NCBI GenBank assembly: GCA_020848275.1
Contig: JADLAK010000015.1
Span: 62,001-126,000 of the forward strand
Direction of reading: 5' to 3'
Length of the DNA: 64,000 nt
Source of the DNA: Planctomycetota bacterium
GTDB lineage: Bacteria > Planctomycetota > UBA8742 > UBA2392
Part shown: positions 34,217-42,690 of the stretch, one piece after another
How positions within the stretch are numbered: the stretch's first letter is position 1
How the letters are laid out: every line of letters starts with the position of its first letter
Notes under the pieces: generated by a model
The model's input: the letters and a program-made list of their open reading frames with translations, nothing else
Databases searched by the model: none
Told to the model about the DNA's origin: nothing
Translations under genes and position numbers: made by a program

Positions 34217-34897
34217 ATGGCCACCCTCGCTTCTAACCTTGCAGCCGTGCAACAGCGCATCGCCAACGCCGCAAAACGCGCCGGCCGCAAGCCCGAGGAC
34301 ATCACGCTGATCGCCGTGACCAAAACTGTCGACGCGGCCACGGTGCAGGCGCTGATCGAGCTTGGCGTGACCGACATCGGCGAAAACCGCCTTCAGGACG
34401 CGGTCGCGCGATTCAAGGACGTCGCAGGCATCAAGAAAGTTCGCCGCCACTTCATCGGCCACCTGCAAAGCAACAAGGTCAAGGGCGTGCTCGAGCACTT
34501 CTCGTGCATCCACTCGCTTGATTCGTTTCAACTGGCGCAGGAAATCAACAAGCGCGCCGCCGCCGTCGATTGCTTTATCGAGATCAACTCCGGCGAGACC
34601 CAGAAGGAAGGGATCGCGCCGCGCGAGCTGCCGAAGCTGCTTGAAATGCTCGGCAAGCTTCCGCGCGTACGGCCCATTGGCCTGATGACCATGGCGCCCG
34701 CCAGCAAGAATCCCGGCGATTCACGGCCGCACTTCATCAAACTTGCGGGCCTCGCCAAACAAATGCGCGATGACGGACTTGCAGCGCGGAATTTCGACCA
34801 GCTATCGATGGGCATGAGCGGCGATTTCGAAGTCGCCATCGAATGCGGCGCGACACACGTCCGCGTCGGCACAGCGCTGTTTGAGGATATTGCTTAA
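34217..34897 (+). CDS. yggS: YggS/PLPBP family pyridoxal phosphate homeostasis protein
   Basis: The 226-residue PLP-binding TIM-barrel protein handles vitamin B6 balance. The PLP lysine lies in LIAVTKTVD (about residue 36). GENRLQDA, HFIGHLQSNKVK, IEINSGETQKEGI, LMTMAP and LSMGMSGDFEVAIECGATHVRVG are all family blocks. ATG 34217 is preferred over a TTG at 34208. It is divergent from panD with a 147-bp gap. A decamer-period palindrome begins five bases after the stop. Confidence 0.93.
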   Translation: MATLASNLAAVQQRIANAAKRAGRKPEDITLIAVTKTVDAATVQALIELGVTDIGENRLQDAVARFKDVAGIKKVRRHFIGHLQSNKVKGVLEHFSCIHSLDSFQLAQEINKRAAAVDCFIEINSGETQKEGIAPRELPKLLEMLGKLPRVRPIGLMTMAPASKNPGDSRPHFIKLAGLAKQMRDDGLAARNFDQLSMGMSGDFEVAIECGATHVRVGTALFEDIA

Positions 34898-34901
34898 TTG
34901 C

Positions 34902-34988
34902 TGTCCACAGATGACGCAGATTGGCGCAGATCAAGTCTGCGAATGTTAGGTGTTGCTTCTATCGCTGTTCATCTGCGTAATCTGCGGA
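34902..34988. repeat. Decamer-period palindrome 6 (ATCTGCG class)
   Basis: Left units end ACAGAT (34912), GCAGAT and GCAGAT (34931). The right arm reads ATCGCTGTTC, ATCTGCGTA, ATCTGCGGAA (34961-34988). The second unit is 9 bp in both arms, so a one-base loss is mirrored. It is followed by GTTCTCCGCGCCTCCGCGTC (35000-35019), a second repeat type also seen after 21558. Confidence 0.82.
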
Positions 34989-35050
34989 AAGCTGTTGCCG
35001 TTCTCCGCGCCTCCGCGTCGCCGCTGTTAATTGGAAGTCCAAGCTTGCCC

Positions 35051-35938
35051 ATGCAGCGTTATCCCCTGTCGATTGTCGTTGTCCTTGCCATCGTGGCCGC
35101 TGCGGCGACGTGGGGCCTGTCCCGCGTGTTGACGACGCCGCAGGCGCCCATGGGCGGCGCGACGCGCATCGTTTCGCTTTCGCCCGCGGTCACCGACACG
35201 CTATTTGCCATCGGCGCCGGCGACCACGTCGTGGCCATCACCGATTACTGCGATTACCCGCCCGAGGCGCTGAACCTGCCGCGCGCGGGCACGATCATCA
35301 CGCCCAACTACGAGGCGATCGCGCAGCTAAAACCAGGCCTGATCATCGGCCAGACGCTGCAAAAGAAAAACGCCGACGACCGGCTGAACGCGCTCGCGCA
35401 TACTGAACTTCTGCCCTGGCTCACGCTTGATGAAATCTGCGACAGCATCCGCGAGATCGGCCGCATGACGGGCCGCACTGAGGCCGCAAACAAACTCGCC
35501 GATAACATGCACGCGCGCCTTGGCGTCAAACCCGCGCCCAACGCACCGCGCATGCTTTTGCTGATGCCGACGGAGCCCGGCGCGCCCAAAGATGTCTTCT
35601 ACATCAAGCAAAACTCGATCCACGGCGCGGCGCTGCTTGCGGCTGGCGCACGCAACGCCGTCGAGCGCGACATCACCGGTGCGCCGACGCTTGGCCCCGA
35701 AAAGCTGATTGAACTCGACCCCGACGGCATATTACTGCTGCTGCCTGACCCGAATCTCGACGCCGCCGCACGCAAGGCTTACGTCGACGGCCTCAAGGGG
35801 CTGCCCGCGTTGCGCGCGGTCAAGAGTGGCAAGGTCGCGGTGCTCGCGGGGCCCGAAATTTACTCCGACGGCCCGCGCGTACTGGCGTTTCTCGACAAAC
35901 TCACGGCCGCACTTCGCGAACTGGGGTTGACCCAATGA
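35051..35938 (+). CDS. ABC transporter substrate-binding protein (BtuF/FecB-like)
   Basis: The 295-residue protein has an N-terminal hydrophobic signal or anchor (YPLSIVVVLAIVAAAATWGL) and a periplasmic-binding fold of the helical-backbone class. RIVSLSPAVTDTLFAIGAGDHVVAITDYCDYP is the typical start, and LKPGLIIGQT and LDPDGILLLLPD follow. Such proteins bind cobalamin or iron-siderophore complexes. ATG 35051 precedes the signal segment; upstream codons fall in the palindrome. Its stop overlaps the ATPase start (ATGA), so the three genes form one operon. Substrate inferred only from family. Confidence 0.85.
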   Translation: MQRYPLSIVVVLAIVAAAATWGLSRVLTTPQAPMGGATRIVSLSPAVTDTLFAIGAGDHVVAITDYCDYPPEALNLPRAGTIITPNYEAIAQLKPGLIIGQTLQKKNADDRLNALAHTELLPWLTLDEICDSIREIGRMTGRTEAANKLADNMHARLGVKPAPNAPRMLLLMPTEPGAPKDVFYIKQNSIHGAALLAAGARNAVERDITGAPTLGPEKLIELDPDGILLLLPDPNLDAAARKAYVDGLKGLPALRAVKSGKVAVLAGPEIYSDGPRVLAFLDKLTAALRELGLTQ

Positions 35939-36714
35939 CCCTCGAGTTAAGCAACATCACTGTCACTGCGGGCAAGCGCAGGTTGTTGCACGAGTTTTCG
36001 CTCACGCTCGCGCCCGGACAATTCGTCGCGCTGCTTGGCCCCAACGGCGCGGGAAAAACCACGATTGCGCGTGCCGCGCTTGGCCTTGTTGCGGCGCAAG
36101 GCGACGTCACCCTCGACGGCAAGCCCGTGCGCGGGATGCCGGGCCGTGAGCGAGCCTCGAAAATCGCGTGGCTGCCGCAGCAAAGCCTGATCGACGAGCC
36201 GCTTCGCGCCGTCGACGTCGCTTGCGCCGCGCGTTTTCGTTTCAACGAAAGCCGCGCGAGTTGCGAAAAGGCCGCACTCGCCGCACTCAAACGCGCCGGG
36301 GCTTGGGATTTCGCCTGCGAGCCCGTCACACGGCTAAGCGGCGGCGAACATCAGCGCGTCGCACTTGCGGCGCTGCTGGCGCAGGAAGCGCCGCTGCTGA
36401 TTCTCGACGAGCCGGCCAACCACCTCGACCCGGCGCAGCAGATCGCGATCTATCGGCTGATGGGCGAACTCTGGCGCGAAGGCCGCGGCATTCTGTGCAT
36501 CACGCACGACATCAATTTAATAGCGCACACACTCGGAGATAGAAAACCCGAAGAAATCCGCGTGATCGGGCTGGCGGGCGGCGCGACGCGCTTTGAGTCT
36601 GACTTCGGCGCGGCGGACCTTGACGGCAAACTCGGCGACCTGTTCGGCGCGCAGATCCACGCGTTGTCTGACAACGGACGCCGCGTATTCATAGCAGAGG
36701 CGGCCAAGCCGTGA
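35935..36714 (+). CDS. ABC transporter ATP-binding protein (BtuD/FecE-like)
   Basis: The 259-residue cytoplasmic ATPase has Walker A GPNGAGKT near residue 36, Q-loop WLPQQ, signature LSGGEHQRV, Walker B LLILDEPANH and the H-loop CITHDIN. It fits the iron-siderophore/cobalamin importer class. It overlaps the binding protein by four bases (ATGA) and the permease by four (GTGA). Confidence 0.92.
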   Translation: MTLELSNITVTAGKRRLLHEFSLTLAPGQFVALLGPNGAGKTTIARAALGLVAAQGDVTLDGKPVRGMPGRERASKIAWLPQQSLIDEPLRAVDVACAARFRFNESRASCEKAALAALKRAGAWDFACEPVTRLSGGEHQRVALAALLAQEAPLLILDEPANHLDPAQQIAIYRLMGELWREGRGILCITHDINLIAHTLGDRKPEEIRVIGLAGGATRFESDFGAADLDGKLGDLFGAQIHALSDNGRRVFIAEAAKP

Positions 36715-37658
36715 ACATCCGCGTCAAAATCGTCCTTATCATCGTCCTCAGCCTAGCGTGCGTGGCCGTTTCGCCGTTCATCGGCCCCGCGCTCGAGGGC
36801 GCGCAGGGCGGCTTCATCCTGTGGAACTTGCGGTTGCCGCGCACGCTGATGGCGGTGCTCGCGGGCGCGATGCTTTCGCTGGTCGGCGCGAGTTACCAGA
36901 CCGTGCTGCATAACCCGATGGCCGAACCCGGCACCGTTGGCACGATGGCGGGCGCGACACTCGGCGCCGTGATTGCCGTCGTAAGCGGCGTGATCGCGCC
37001 GGCAGCGGGCTTACCGATGGTCACGCTGTTTGCGTTCGCGGGCGCATTGATCGTGAGCCTTGCGTTGACGGCGATTGCCTCGAGCGGACGCGCGTCGGTC
37101 AACGACGTGCTGCTTGCGGGTATCGCCATTGCGCTGATGGCCAGTGCAGTCGCGACGGGCCTGCAATTTACAGCCGACCAGGCCAGCACACTGGCCGCCG
37201 TGCGCTGGGCGCTCGGCCACCTCGCGCAAGTCGGCTACGCCGACGCGGCGCTCGTCGCGGTGTTCGTGGTGCCCGTCAGCGTGCTGTTATTGCTGCAGAC
37301 GCCGGCGCTCGACGCGATCTCCGCGGGCGAAGACCGCGCGTTTTCGCAGGGCGTTGACGTGCCTAAGTTGCGTGCGCTGGTCCTGGGGCTCGGCGCGCTC
37401 GGCGTTGCGGCCTGCGTGGCCTGGTGCGGCCCGATCGTCTTCGTCGGCCTCGTCGTCCCCCACCTTGTGCGGCTGGGCGTTGGCGCAAGCCGCAGGCTCG
37501 TGATGCCGCTTTCGCCGATTGCCGGCGCGGGGTTTCTCGCGGTCTGCGACATGATCTCGCGCGTGTTGTTGCCGCAACGCGAGCTTCCCGTGGGCGTAAT
37601 TACCGCGGCCATCGGCGCGCCGATGCTTGTCTGGCTCGTCGTCCGCCAACGGCGCTAA
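36711..37658 (+). CDS. ABC transporter permease (BtuC/FecCD family)
   Basis: The 315-residue protein has the FecCD pattern: LWNLRLPRTLMAVLAGAMLSLVGASYQTVLHNPMAEPGTVG near the N-terminus and IVFVGLVVPHLVRLGVGASRRLVMPLSPIAGAGFLAVCDMISR near the C-terminus, with eight to ten hydrophobic segments. It forms the membrane channel for the importer. It starts with GTG 36711. A strong terminator follows at 37657-37692, closing the operon. Confidence 0.92.
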   Translation: MNIRVKIVLIIVLSLACVAVSPFIGPALEGAQGGFILWNLRLPRTLMAVLAGAMLSLVGASYQTVLHNPMAEPGTVGTMAGATLGAVIAVVSGVIAPAAGLPMVTLFAFAGALIVSLALTAIASSGRASVNDVLLAGIAIALMASAVATGLQFTADQASTLAAVRWALGHLAQVGYADAALVAVFVVPVSVLLLLQTPALDAISAGEDRAFSQGVDVPKLRALVLGLGALGVAACVAWCGPIVFVGLVVPHLVRLGVGASRRLVMPLSPIAGAGFLAVCDMISRVLLPQRELPVGVITAAIGAPMLVWLVVRQRR

Positions 37659-37692
37659 AAAAGTGGCTGGGCCCTCACGGGCCCAGCCCTGT
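37657..37692. terminator. Bidirectional terminator between the importer operon and the repeat protein
   Basis: GGCTGGGCCC, TCAC and GGGCCCAGCC form a 10-bp stem (37665-37688). Six A precede it, so the minus strand also has a T-run after the stem. It closely resembles the hairpin at 30203-30224. Confidence 0.82.
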
Positions 37693-37734
37693 TTCAATTG
37701 AGTTACGAGGCTCGAACCGGGGCCCTCGGCCACC

Positions 37735-38256
37735 TTACTTGCGGCCGCCGTGCCCGTGCTGGCAAGGACCATTGCGCCGGTCGTGACGATTTTCGTGGCG
37801 GTCGCGCTTGTTCTCGGCGCGGTCACGGACGTCTTCCTTCTTGTCGCGAACATCTTCCTTCCGGTCGCGGCAATCCTCAGCCTTGTCACGTTTGTCTTCA
37901 CGGGCGTCGCGTTTGTCTTCCGCCGCATCGCGTTTGTCCTCGGCGGCGTCGCGCTTGTCTTCGATCTTGTCCTTTTTGCCGCCATCGTGGGCGGCATCGC
38001 GGACGTCTTCAGCGGCGTCCCTCTTGTCCTCAGCCGCATCTTTCTTGTCTTCGGCGGCGTCCTTCTTGTCCTCGGCCTTGTCGCGCACATCTTCGCGGCG
38101 GTCCTTGCGGTTTTCTATGCGGTCGCGGACGTTTTCCTTGTTGTCCCGAACGTCTTCCTTCTTGTCGCGAATGTCCTCCTTCTTGTCGGCTGACTGCGCA
38201 AAAAGGGCGGGGGCAGCGAAAGCAGCGATCAGCAGCATGGCGGCGAGGTATTTCAT
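37735..38256 (-). CDS. Exported highly charged heptad-repeat protein
   Basis: The 173-residue protein has a signal peptide (MKYLAAMLLIAAFAAPALFAQ) and then about 17 tandem seven-residue units of the form D-K-K-E-D-V-R or D-A-A-E-D-K-R. Acidic and basic residues alternate in a way typical of a single stable alpha helix without a hydrophobic core. It ends in a His/Arg/Gly-rich tail (NRHDRRNGPCQHGHGG), which could bind metal. Probably periplasmic or surface-exposed. Function unknown. The repeated codon pattern makes the opposite strand look open too, but the signal peptide fixes the coding strand. Confidence 0.8.
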   Translation of the reverse strand: MKYLAAMLLIAAFAAPALFAQSADKKEDIRDKKEDVRDNKENVRDRIENRKDRREDVRDKAEDKKDAAEDKKDAAEDKRDAAEDVRDAAHDGGKKDKIEDKRDAAEDKRDAAEDKRDAREDKRDKAEDCRDRKEDVRDKKEDVRDRAENKRDRHENRHDRRNGPCQHGHGGRK

Positions 38257-38444
38257 GGCGGTCTCCGGTTAGGTTTGGTAGATCGCCCTGTCCAAAGCCC
38301 CGCGGGGCCCAGCACACAGCGATCTATGCCCCAGTACACCCCTGTCACAGCCCCTGGTTGCGGCGAAAACGGTTAAACCGGCGATTGAGACCTAAAGCTT
38401 CCGCGCCCCTACCCAAGGCCGCCCTGCCAAATTAGAACAGCGCC

Positions 38445-39521
38445 ATGGCCAGCAAGACCAAAGACGCGCCCACGCATTCCAAGGCCGGCGAAATCCAGCT
38501 CAAGACGCGCCTCGGCAAGGCGCAGCAGCTCGAGCTTTTCCGCTGGATGGTGGTCAACCGCGAGTTCGACAACAAGATCAGCCTGCTTTACCGCCGCGGC
38601 CTGGTGATCGGCGCGGCATTTTCGAGTCTCGGCCAGGAAGCCACAAGCTGCGCCAGCGCCTACGCGCTCGAGAAAACCGACATCATCGCGCCGATGATCC
38701 GCAACGCGGGCGCAACGCTGGTCAAAGGCCTGCCGCCGCGCGACTTTCTCGCCAATTACATGTATCGCACGAATTCGCCGACCGGCGGTCGGGACGGCAA
38801 CACGCACATGGGCGACCTGCGCTACGGCATCATCGCGCCGATTTCGATGCTGGGCGCGAGCATCGCGCTGTGCTCGGGCTTTGTGCTCGGCGCGCGGCTC
38901 AAGGGCGAAAAACGCGTCGCACTGACCTGGATTGGCGAAGGCAGCACCAGCACCGGCGAATTCCACGAAGACGTCAACTTTGCGGCCGTCATGCGCGCGC
39001 CGCTTGTGGTCATTATTGAAAACAACCAGTACGCCTATTCGACGCCGGTGAAGGGCCAGTGCCTCGCCGAACACTTCGCCGACAAAGCTATCGGCTACGG
39101 CATCAAGAACGCCGTGACGATCGACGGCAACGACGCCAACGCGGTCTACGAAGCCTCGCGCGATGCGATCGACCGCGCGCGCGCCGGTGAAGGCGCGCAG
39201 ATGTTCGAAGTGCTGACTTACCGCCGCAAGGGCCACGCCGAGCACGATCCCGCGAAGTACGTCGACAAAACCGTGCACGACTACTGGACGGCGCGCGACC
39301 CGCTGACGCGTTACGAGGCGTACCTGAAGGAACTCGGCTACATCGACGACAAGGGTGTGGCCAAGATGACCGAGGAAATCCGCGCGGGCATCGAAGCCGA
39401 CGAAGAATGGGTGATGAAGCAGCCCAAGCCCGACCCCAAGACCGTCACGCAGGGCGTGTATGCCGGCGAACCACACCCCGCCCACGAAAAAGACGAGTAT
39501 CTCGCGCGCAAGTACCGCTAG
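38445..39521 (+). CDS. pdhA: Pyruvate dehydrogenase E1 component, alpha subunit
   Basis: The 358-residue subunit of a thiamine-diphosphate enzyme decarboxylates pyruvate. The TPP motif runs from GEGSTSTGEFHEDVNFAAV to IIENNQYAYSTP. GQEATSCASAYAL near residue 65, GRDGNTHMGD and YRRKGHAEHDPAKYV (phosphorylation-loop region) are typical. Length is normal. The beta subunit lies 3.2 kb downstream instead of next to it, separated by at least five unrelated genes. A branched-chain 2-oxoacid E1 is an alternative, but lipA and pdhC in the same region favour a pyruvate enzyme. Confidence 0.88.
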   Translation: MASKTKDAPTHSKAGEIQLKTRLGKAQQLELFRWMVVNREFDNKISLLYRRGLVIGAAFSSLGQEATSCASAYALEKTDIIAPMIRNAGATLVKGLPPRDFLANYMYRTNSPTGGRDGNTHMGDLRYGIIAPISMLGASIALCSGFVLGARLKGEKRVALTWIGEGSTSTGEFHEDVNFAAVMRAPLVVIIENNQYAYSTPVKGQCLAEHFADKAIGYGIKNAVTIDGNDANAVYEASRDAIDRARAGEGAQMFEVLTYRRKGHAEHDPAKYVDKTVHDYWTARDPLTRYEAYLKELGYIDDKGVAKMTEEIRAGIEADEEWVMKQPKPDPKTVTQGVYAGEPHPAHEKDEYLARKYR

Positions 39522-39531
39522 GGCGCAACTA

Positions 39532-39629
39532 CGTCTCTCGCAGAGTGCGCCGAGCGATCAGGGCGCATGGGTCAAATCAACGGGCTGCCGATCAAGGACC
39601 AGCTCTCCGCGTACTCTGCGAGATAGACG
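39532..39629. repeat. CTCTGCG-type inverted repeat
   Basis: CGTCTCTCGCAGAGTGCGC (39532-39550) is matched by an inverted copy GCGTACTCTGCGAGATAGACG (39609-39629) with a two-base insertion. About 58 bp separate them. The right copy ends four bases before the ATG of the broken membrane gene. Confidence 0.7.
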
Positions 39630-39632
39630 TTT

Positions 39633-39946
39633 ATGATTGACGGCCTGAAAATCGTCGGCCTTTGTGTCCTCGCCGCAATCATCTTCGGCATCGCGCATGA
39701 CATGGTCACGGCGCACGTCTGCGTCGAGTACTTTTCCATCGGGCACCGCAACATCTTTGGCGATCAAACCGGGCCCGCGTTTGCCTGCACATCGCCGACC
39801 AGTACCTTGCCGTCGGTGTCACGCACGACTTTTCTTATCTGGGCGGCTGCGTGGCCGGGATAGCCATTGCATTCGTGTTGGTGCGTAAGCGTGCCAAGTT
39901 GCCGCGCTTGGCCGTGGGAGGGCCCGCATCTGCGACCTCGGCATGA
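39633..39946 (+). pseudogene. Small membrane protein gene broken by frameshift or deletion
   Basis: Frame one from ATG 39633 reads MIDGLKIVGLCVLAAIIFGI and then HDMVTAHVCVEYFSIGHRNIFGD, one membrane helix and a conserved-looking loop. After about 39770 its sequence loses coding character and stops at 39861. The +2 frame from about 39800 reads VGVTHDFSYLGGCVAGIAIA followed by FVLVRKR, a good terminal membrane helix, ending at 39946. The two parts look like pieces of one membrane protein whose middle was lost or frameshifted. Confidence 0.5.
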
Positions 39947-39987
39947 GAACCCAGGGCCGTGTGGCCCCGTTTCGTTGGGCCGGAAAA

Positions 39988-40710
39988 CTACTTCTCAGAC
40001 TTGGCGGGCTCTTTGGCTTCGGCCTTCGCTTCTTCCTTTGGTGCGAACTTCATGCCGCAACCGTAGGGCTTGGTTTCCTTCGTCGTGACGGCTTTGCCGG
40101 CAATCAGTTCGTCAAGCGCCGCCGCAACATAGTTCGTCGCGCCCGCGATGTCCGCCTGCTCAACCGACTTCACGCTGTCAACGGCGCCCTGGTAGCGCAG
40201 GATGCCCTTCTTGTCGATCACGAACATGTGCGGCGTGGTCTTGGCCTGGTACGCGCGACCGACAGTGCCCTTGTCGTCGATCAGATAGTGGCCCGCGTCC
40301 ACGCCTTCCTTGGTCAGCCGGTCGGTCAGCGCCTTGCCCTCGAAGTTGCCCTGCTTGCCGGGACCAGACGAACAAACAAGCAGCCATACCACGCCCTTGT
40401 CGCGATACTTCCTGGCAGTGGCAACCATGTCGCCCTTGCTGTAGTGCTTCTTTACAAACGGGCAATCGAAGTTCACCCACTCAAGCACCACCAACTTCTC
40501 GGCGTAGTTCGAAAGTTTGTGCTCAGTGCCCGCGGCGTCCTTGAGCGTGAAGTCCGGCGCTTTCTTGTCGATGGTTGCGACCTCGGGATCTTTTTCCGCG
40601 GCCTTGTCCTCGGCCTTGGGCGCTTCCTTGGCGGGCGCATCGCCGCCGCAAACGACCGCGGTCAACGCGATCAACAGGCACGAAAGAAGCATCAGCTTCG
40701 CAAAACGCAT
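39988..40710 (-). CDS. Exported thioredoxin-fold (redoxin) protein
   Basis: The 240-residue protein has a signal peptide (MRFAKLMLLSCLLIALTAVV) and an acidic/lysine-rich spacer, then a redoxin domain (residues 48-190). APDFTLKDAAGTEHKLSNY is the usual start, VVLEWVNFDCPFVKKHY carries a single Cys, and TTPHMFVIDKKGILRYQGAVD is the cis-Pro region. The motif DCPFV has no second Cys, so the active site is not a CxxC pair. Periplasmic. The C-terminus is a Lys/Glu/Ala-rich tail. A peroxiredoxin-like or thiol-chaperone role is possible. Confidence 0.82.
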   Translation of the reverse strand: MRFAKLMLLSCLLIALTAVVCGGDAPAKEAPKAEDKAAEKDPEVATIDKKAPDFTLKDAAGTEHKLSNYAEKLVVLEWVNFDCPFVKKHYSKGDMVATARKYRDKGVVWLLVCSSGPGKQGNFEGKALTDRLTKEGVDAGHYLIDDKGTVGRAYQAKTTPHMFVIDKKGILRYQGAVDSVKSVEQADIAGATNYVAAALDELIAGKAVTTKETKPYGCGMKFAPKEEAKAEAKEPAKSEK

Positions 40711-40830
40711 AGCGGCTCCCGGCGCGTCAACGTCCCGATGTTATTACGTGCAAGGAACAACTCCATTCCTTACAACTTTGCCGGAATCCGCCGCAACTGC
40801 TACAAGCTGGGCCTTGATCGAGGACAATTC

Positions 40831-41667
40831 GTGGCAAAATACACGGCAGCAGGCATCAACCTCTCAGCTTTTGGCGCGGATCGGCGACCGGTCCTGGCTA
40901 CGGCCAGCAACGAAGGCGAAGGCGTCGTCCGCATCGATCTGTCGCCCTTGGCGGCCTTTGGCGGCAAGGCAAAGCTCATGGACCCGCTGGAAGAATCATT
41001 CGCACGCTGGCGCATGGCATTGGTCGAGCTGCCGCGCCCGATCGCGGTCGATTGCGCCCTCGACTTGCAGGACCTCGCCCCCACCGCCAAAGCCGCCGAG
41101 CCGAAATATTCGTGGCAGTTGTCGCACCGCGCCATCGACTTCGCGTTTTACGGCGATGCGCCGATCACCGACCGCATCGGCGTGTTCGGCCAGCGCTTCC
41201 GTGCAATGCTTGGCAGGAGCACATTTGCCGTCGGCCAGGATTTAATAGAGGCCAACCCCGGGGCATGTATCGAGATGTTGAAATTCAAGGGAAGCTACAA
41301 AGGCGGCGCGGCGCACCACGCGCGCGGCGGCTGGAAGGCCGACAACTCGACGCAGGCCAACGACCGCACGCTTGCCGACGTCGCTCAAGAACTCGGCCTG
41401 AACATCGAGAACGACCCCAAGGGCAAACTCGACAGCGGCGACCTGGACGCGATCCTTTGCACGCTGACGTCGCTGGCCGTCGCCATGGACCGCGAGACCG
41501 TGACAGGCAAGCGCCTGGGTGCGGCGATTGGCGAGCGCGTCACGCGGCGCATGGCGGTTGAGGAGCCCGAGGCCGCGTTCAAATCAGCGCCGCAGTTCGC
41601 GCATGTCATCGGCGAGCCCTTCTGGCAGGCGGTGCTGGTGTACCGGGCCAAAGGGGACGGCAAATGA
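40831..41667 (+). CDS. DUF429-like protein (predicted RNase H-fold nuclease)
   Basis: The 278-residue frame begins at GTG 40831 after a GAGGA box. YTAAGINLSAF at the start, VDCALDLQD, DRIGVFGQRFRAML, EANPGACIEMLKFKGSYKG and DSGDLDAILCTLTSLA resemble the spacing of conserved acidic motifs in DUF429 proteins, which are predicted nucleases. The match is by pattern and moderate. The open frame reaches back to 39943, but that part overlaps the redoxin gene on the other strand. The stop overlaps the next start (ATGA). Confidence 0.55.
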   Translation: MAKYTAAGINLSAFGADRRPVLATASNEGEGVVRIDLSPLAAFGGKAKLMDPLEESFARWRMALVELPRPIAVDCALDLQDLAPTAKAAEPKYSWQLSHRAIDFAFYGDAPITDRIGVFGQRFRAMLGRSTFAVGQDLIEANPGACIEMLKFKGSYKGGAAHHARGGWKADNSTQANDRTLADVAQELGLNIENDPKGKLDSGDLDAILCTLTSLAVAMDRETVTGKRLGAAIGERVTRRMAVEEPEAAFKSAPQFAHVIGEPFWQAVLVYRAKGDGK

Positions 41668-41942
41668 TCCTCTTCGGCCGCTTCGACAGGGGACATCCAG
41701 CCCCCATTGCTTCTGAAGCAGCGTTCTTGCTTGGCACTTTTCTGGCGGCTTTTGGAATCCTGCTTCTCTTCTGGGGCTTCAGCGTGCGGCAGAAGGGCGC
41801 GGACGGTGCTTGGCGCCGAAGGCTCCGCAACGGGCTGCGCAGCCCCTTGGGTCGCGTTGAGTTGGCTGGAGGTGTTATCTGCCTGGCCTGCAGCGCGGTG
41901 CTGTTCTATCTCGGCGTGACAAACACCCACCTGCTGAACTAG
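41664..41942 (+). CDS. Small two-helix membrane protein
   Basis: The 92-residue product has two hydrophobic segments: ASEAAFLLGTFLAAFGILLL near the N-terminus and VELAGGVICLACSAVLFYLG near the C-terminus, joined by an Arg-rich cytoplasmic loop. Its ATG overlaps the stop of the DUF429-like gene, so it is probably co-translated. No family recognised. Confidence 0.6.
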   Translation: MILFGRFDRGHPAPIASEAAFLLGTFLAAFGILLLFWGFSVRQKGADGAWRRRLRNGLRSPLGRVELAGGVICLACSAVLFYLGVTNTHLLN

Positions 41943-42011
41943 ATAAACCCAGTTCGCCGCAACGCCCGCCCGACATGCGGCGTCGGCGGACCTGGTGTAT
42001 ACTGCTTGGGT

Positions 42012-42650
42012 ATGCTTACGACCGAACAGATGCAGGCCAACTTCGAAAGGGCTCTCCTTCACATGGGCCAGTTCAAGACCGGTGACGCGCCGCCGCAACT
42101 TGCGGCCAAAAAGATTGCCAAAGCACTCGAAGACCTGGGAATTCCCTACGTCGTGGCGGGCGGTTTGGCAGTTGCTGCCAACGGCCTGGAACGCACGACC
42201 GAAGATGTAGATCTCATTCTGACAAAGGCGGGGCTGGCCAAGTTCAAGGAGCGGTGGCTTGGCGTGGGTTGGGTCGAGCGTTTCAAGGGTTCCAAGGGCC
42301 TCAAAGACGCGGAGTATGCCCTGAAGGTCGACATCCTGACACCGGACGAAAAACCCGGCGACGGCAAGACGTGTCCTTTTAATTTTCCTGATCCCTCAAC
42401 TGTCGGCAAACCATTTGGTGGCATTTGGGCCAACATGAGGATGCTGGATTTACGGACTCTGATCGAACTCAAGTGCGCAAGCTGGAAAACTGCCAAGCAT
42501 CGCGGTCGTGACATGGACGACGTGATCCGGCTGATCAAGATCAACAGTCTAGGCTCCGACTTCGGGCTGCAGTTGCAGGAATTCGTGCGTGATCAATACG
42601 CCGAACTCTGGAAGCTGGCGCAGGTCAAAGATCCCTACGACGAGCCCTGA
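42012..42650 (+). CDS. Nucleotidyltransferase-fold protein
   Basis: The 212-residue protein has a nucleotidyltransferase core: IPYVVAGGLAVAANGLERTTEDVDLIL, with GG and DxD motifs, followed by LKVDILTP as the likely third acidic position. LDLRTLIELKCASWKTAKHRGRDMDDVIRLIKI is typical of AbiEii/MNT-like proteins that act as toxins or modify nucleic acids. No antitoxin gene is adjacent. ATG 42012 is preferred over a TTG at 42006. It lies between the two pyruvate dehydrogenase E1 genes. Confidence 0.75.
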   Translation: MLTTEQMQANFERALLHMGQFKTGDAPPQLAAKKIAKALEDLGIPYVVAGGLAVAANGLERTTEDVDLILTKAGLAKFKERWLGVGWVERFKGSKGLKDAEYALKVDILTPDEKPGDGKTCPFNFPDPSTVGKPFGGIWANMRMLDLRTLIELKCASWKTAKHRGRDMDDVIRLIKINSLGSDFGLQLQEFVRDQYAELWKLAQVKDPYDEP

Positions 42651-42690
42651 CCATTGACTTTCGCGCGCCGCTGAATTGACTCCACGGTCC

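Noticed and set aside
39943-40830. Upstream extension of the DUF429-like frame
   Set aside because: It lies antisense to the redoxin gene and has shadow-like composition; GTG 40831 with a GAGGA box is the better start.
42012-42650. AbiEi/AbiEii abortive infection system
   Set aside because: Only the nucleotidyltransferase-like part is present; no AbiEi-type partner is adjacent.
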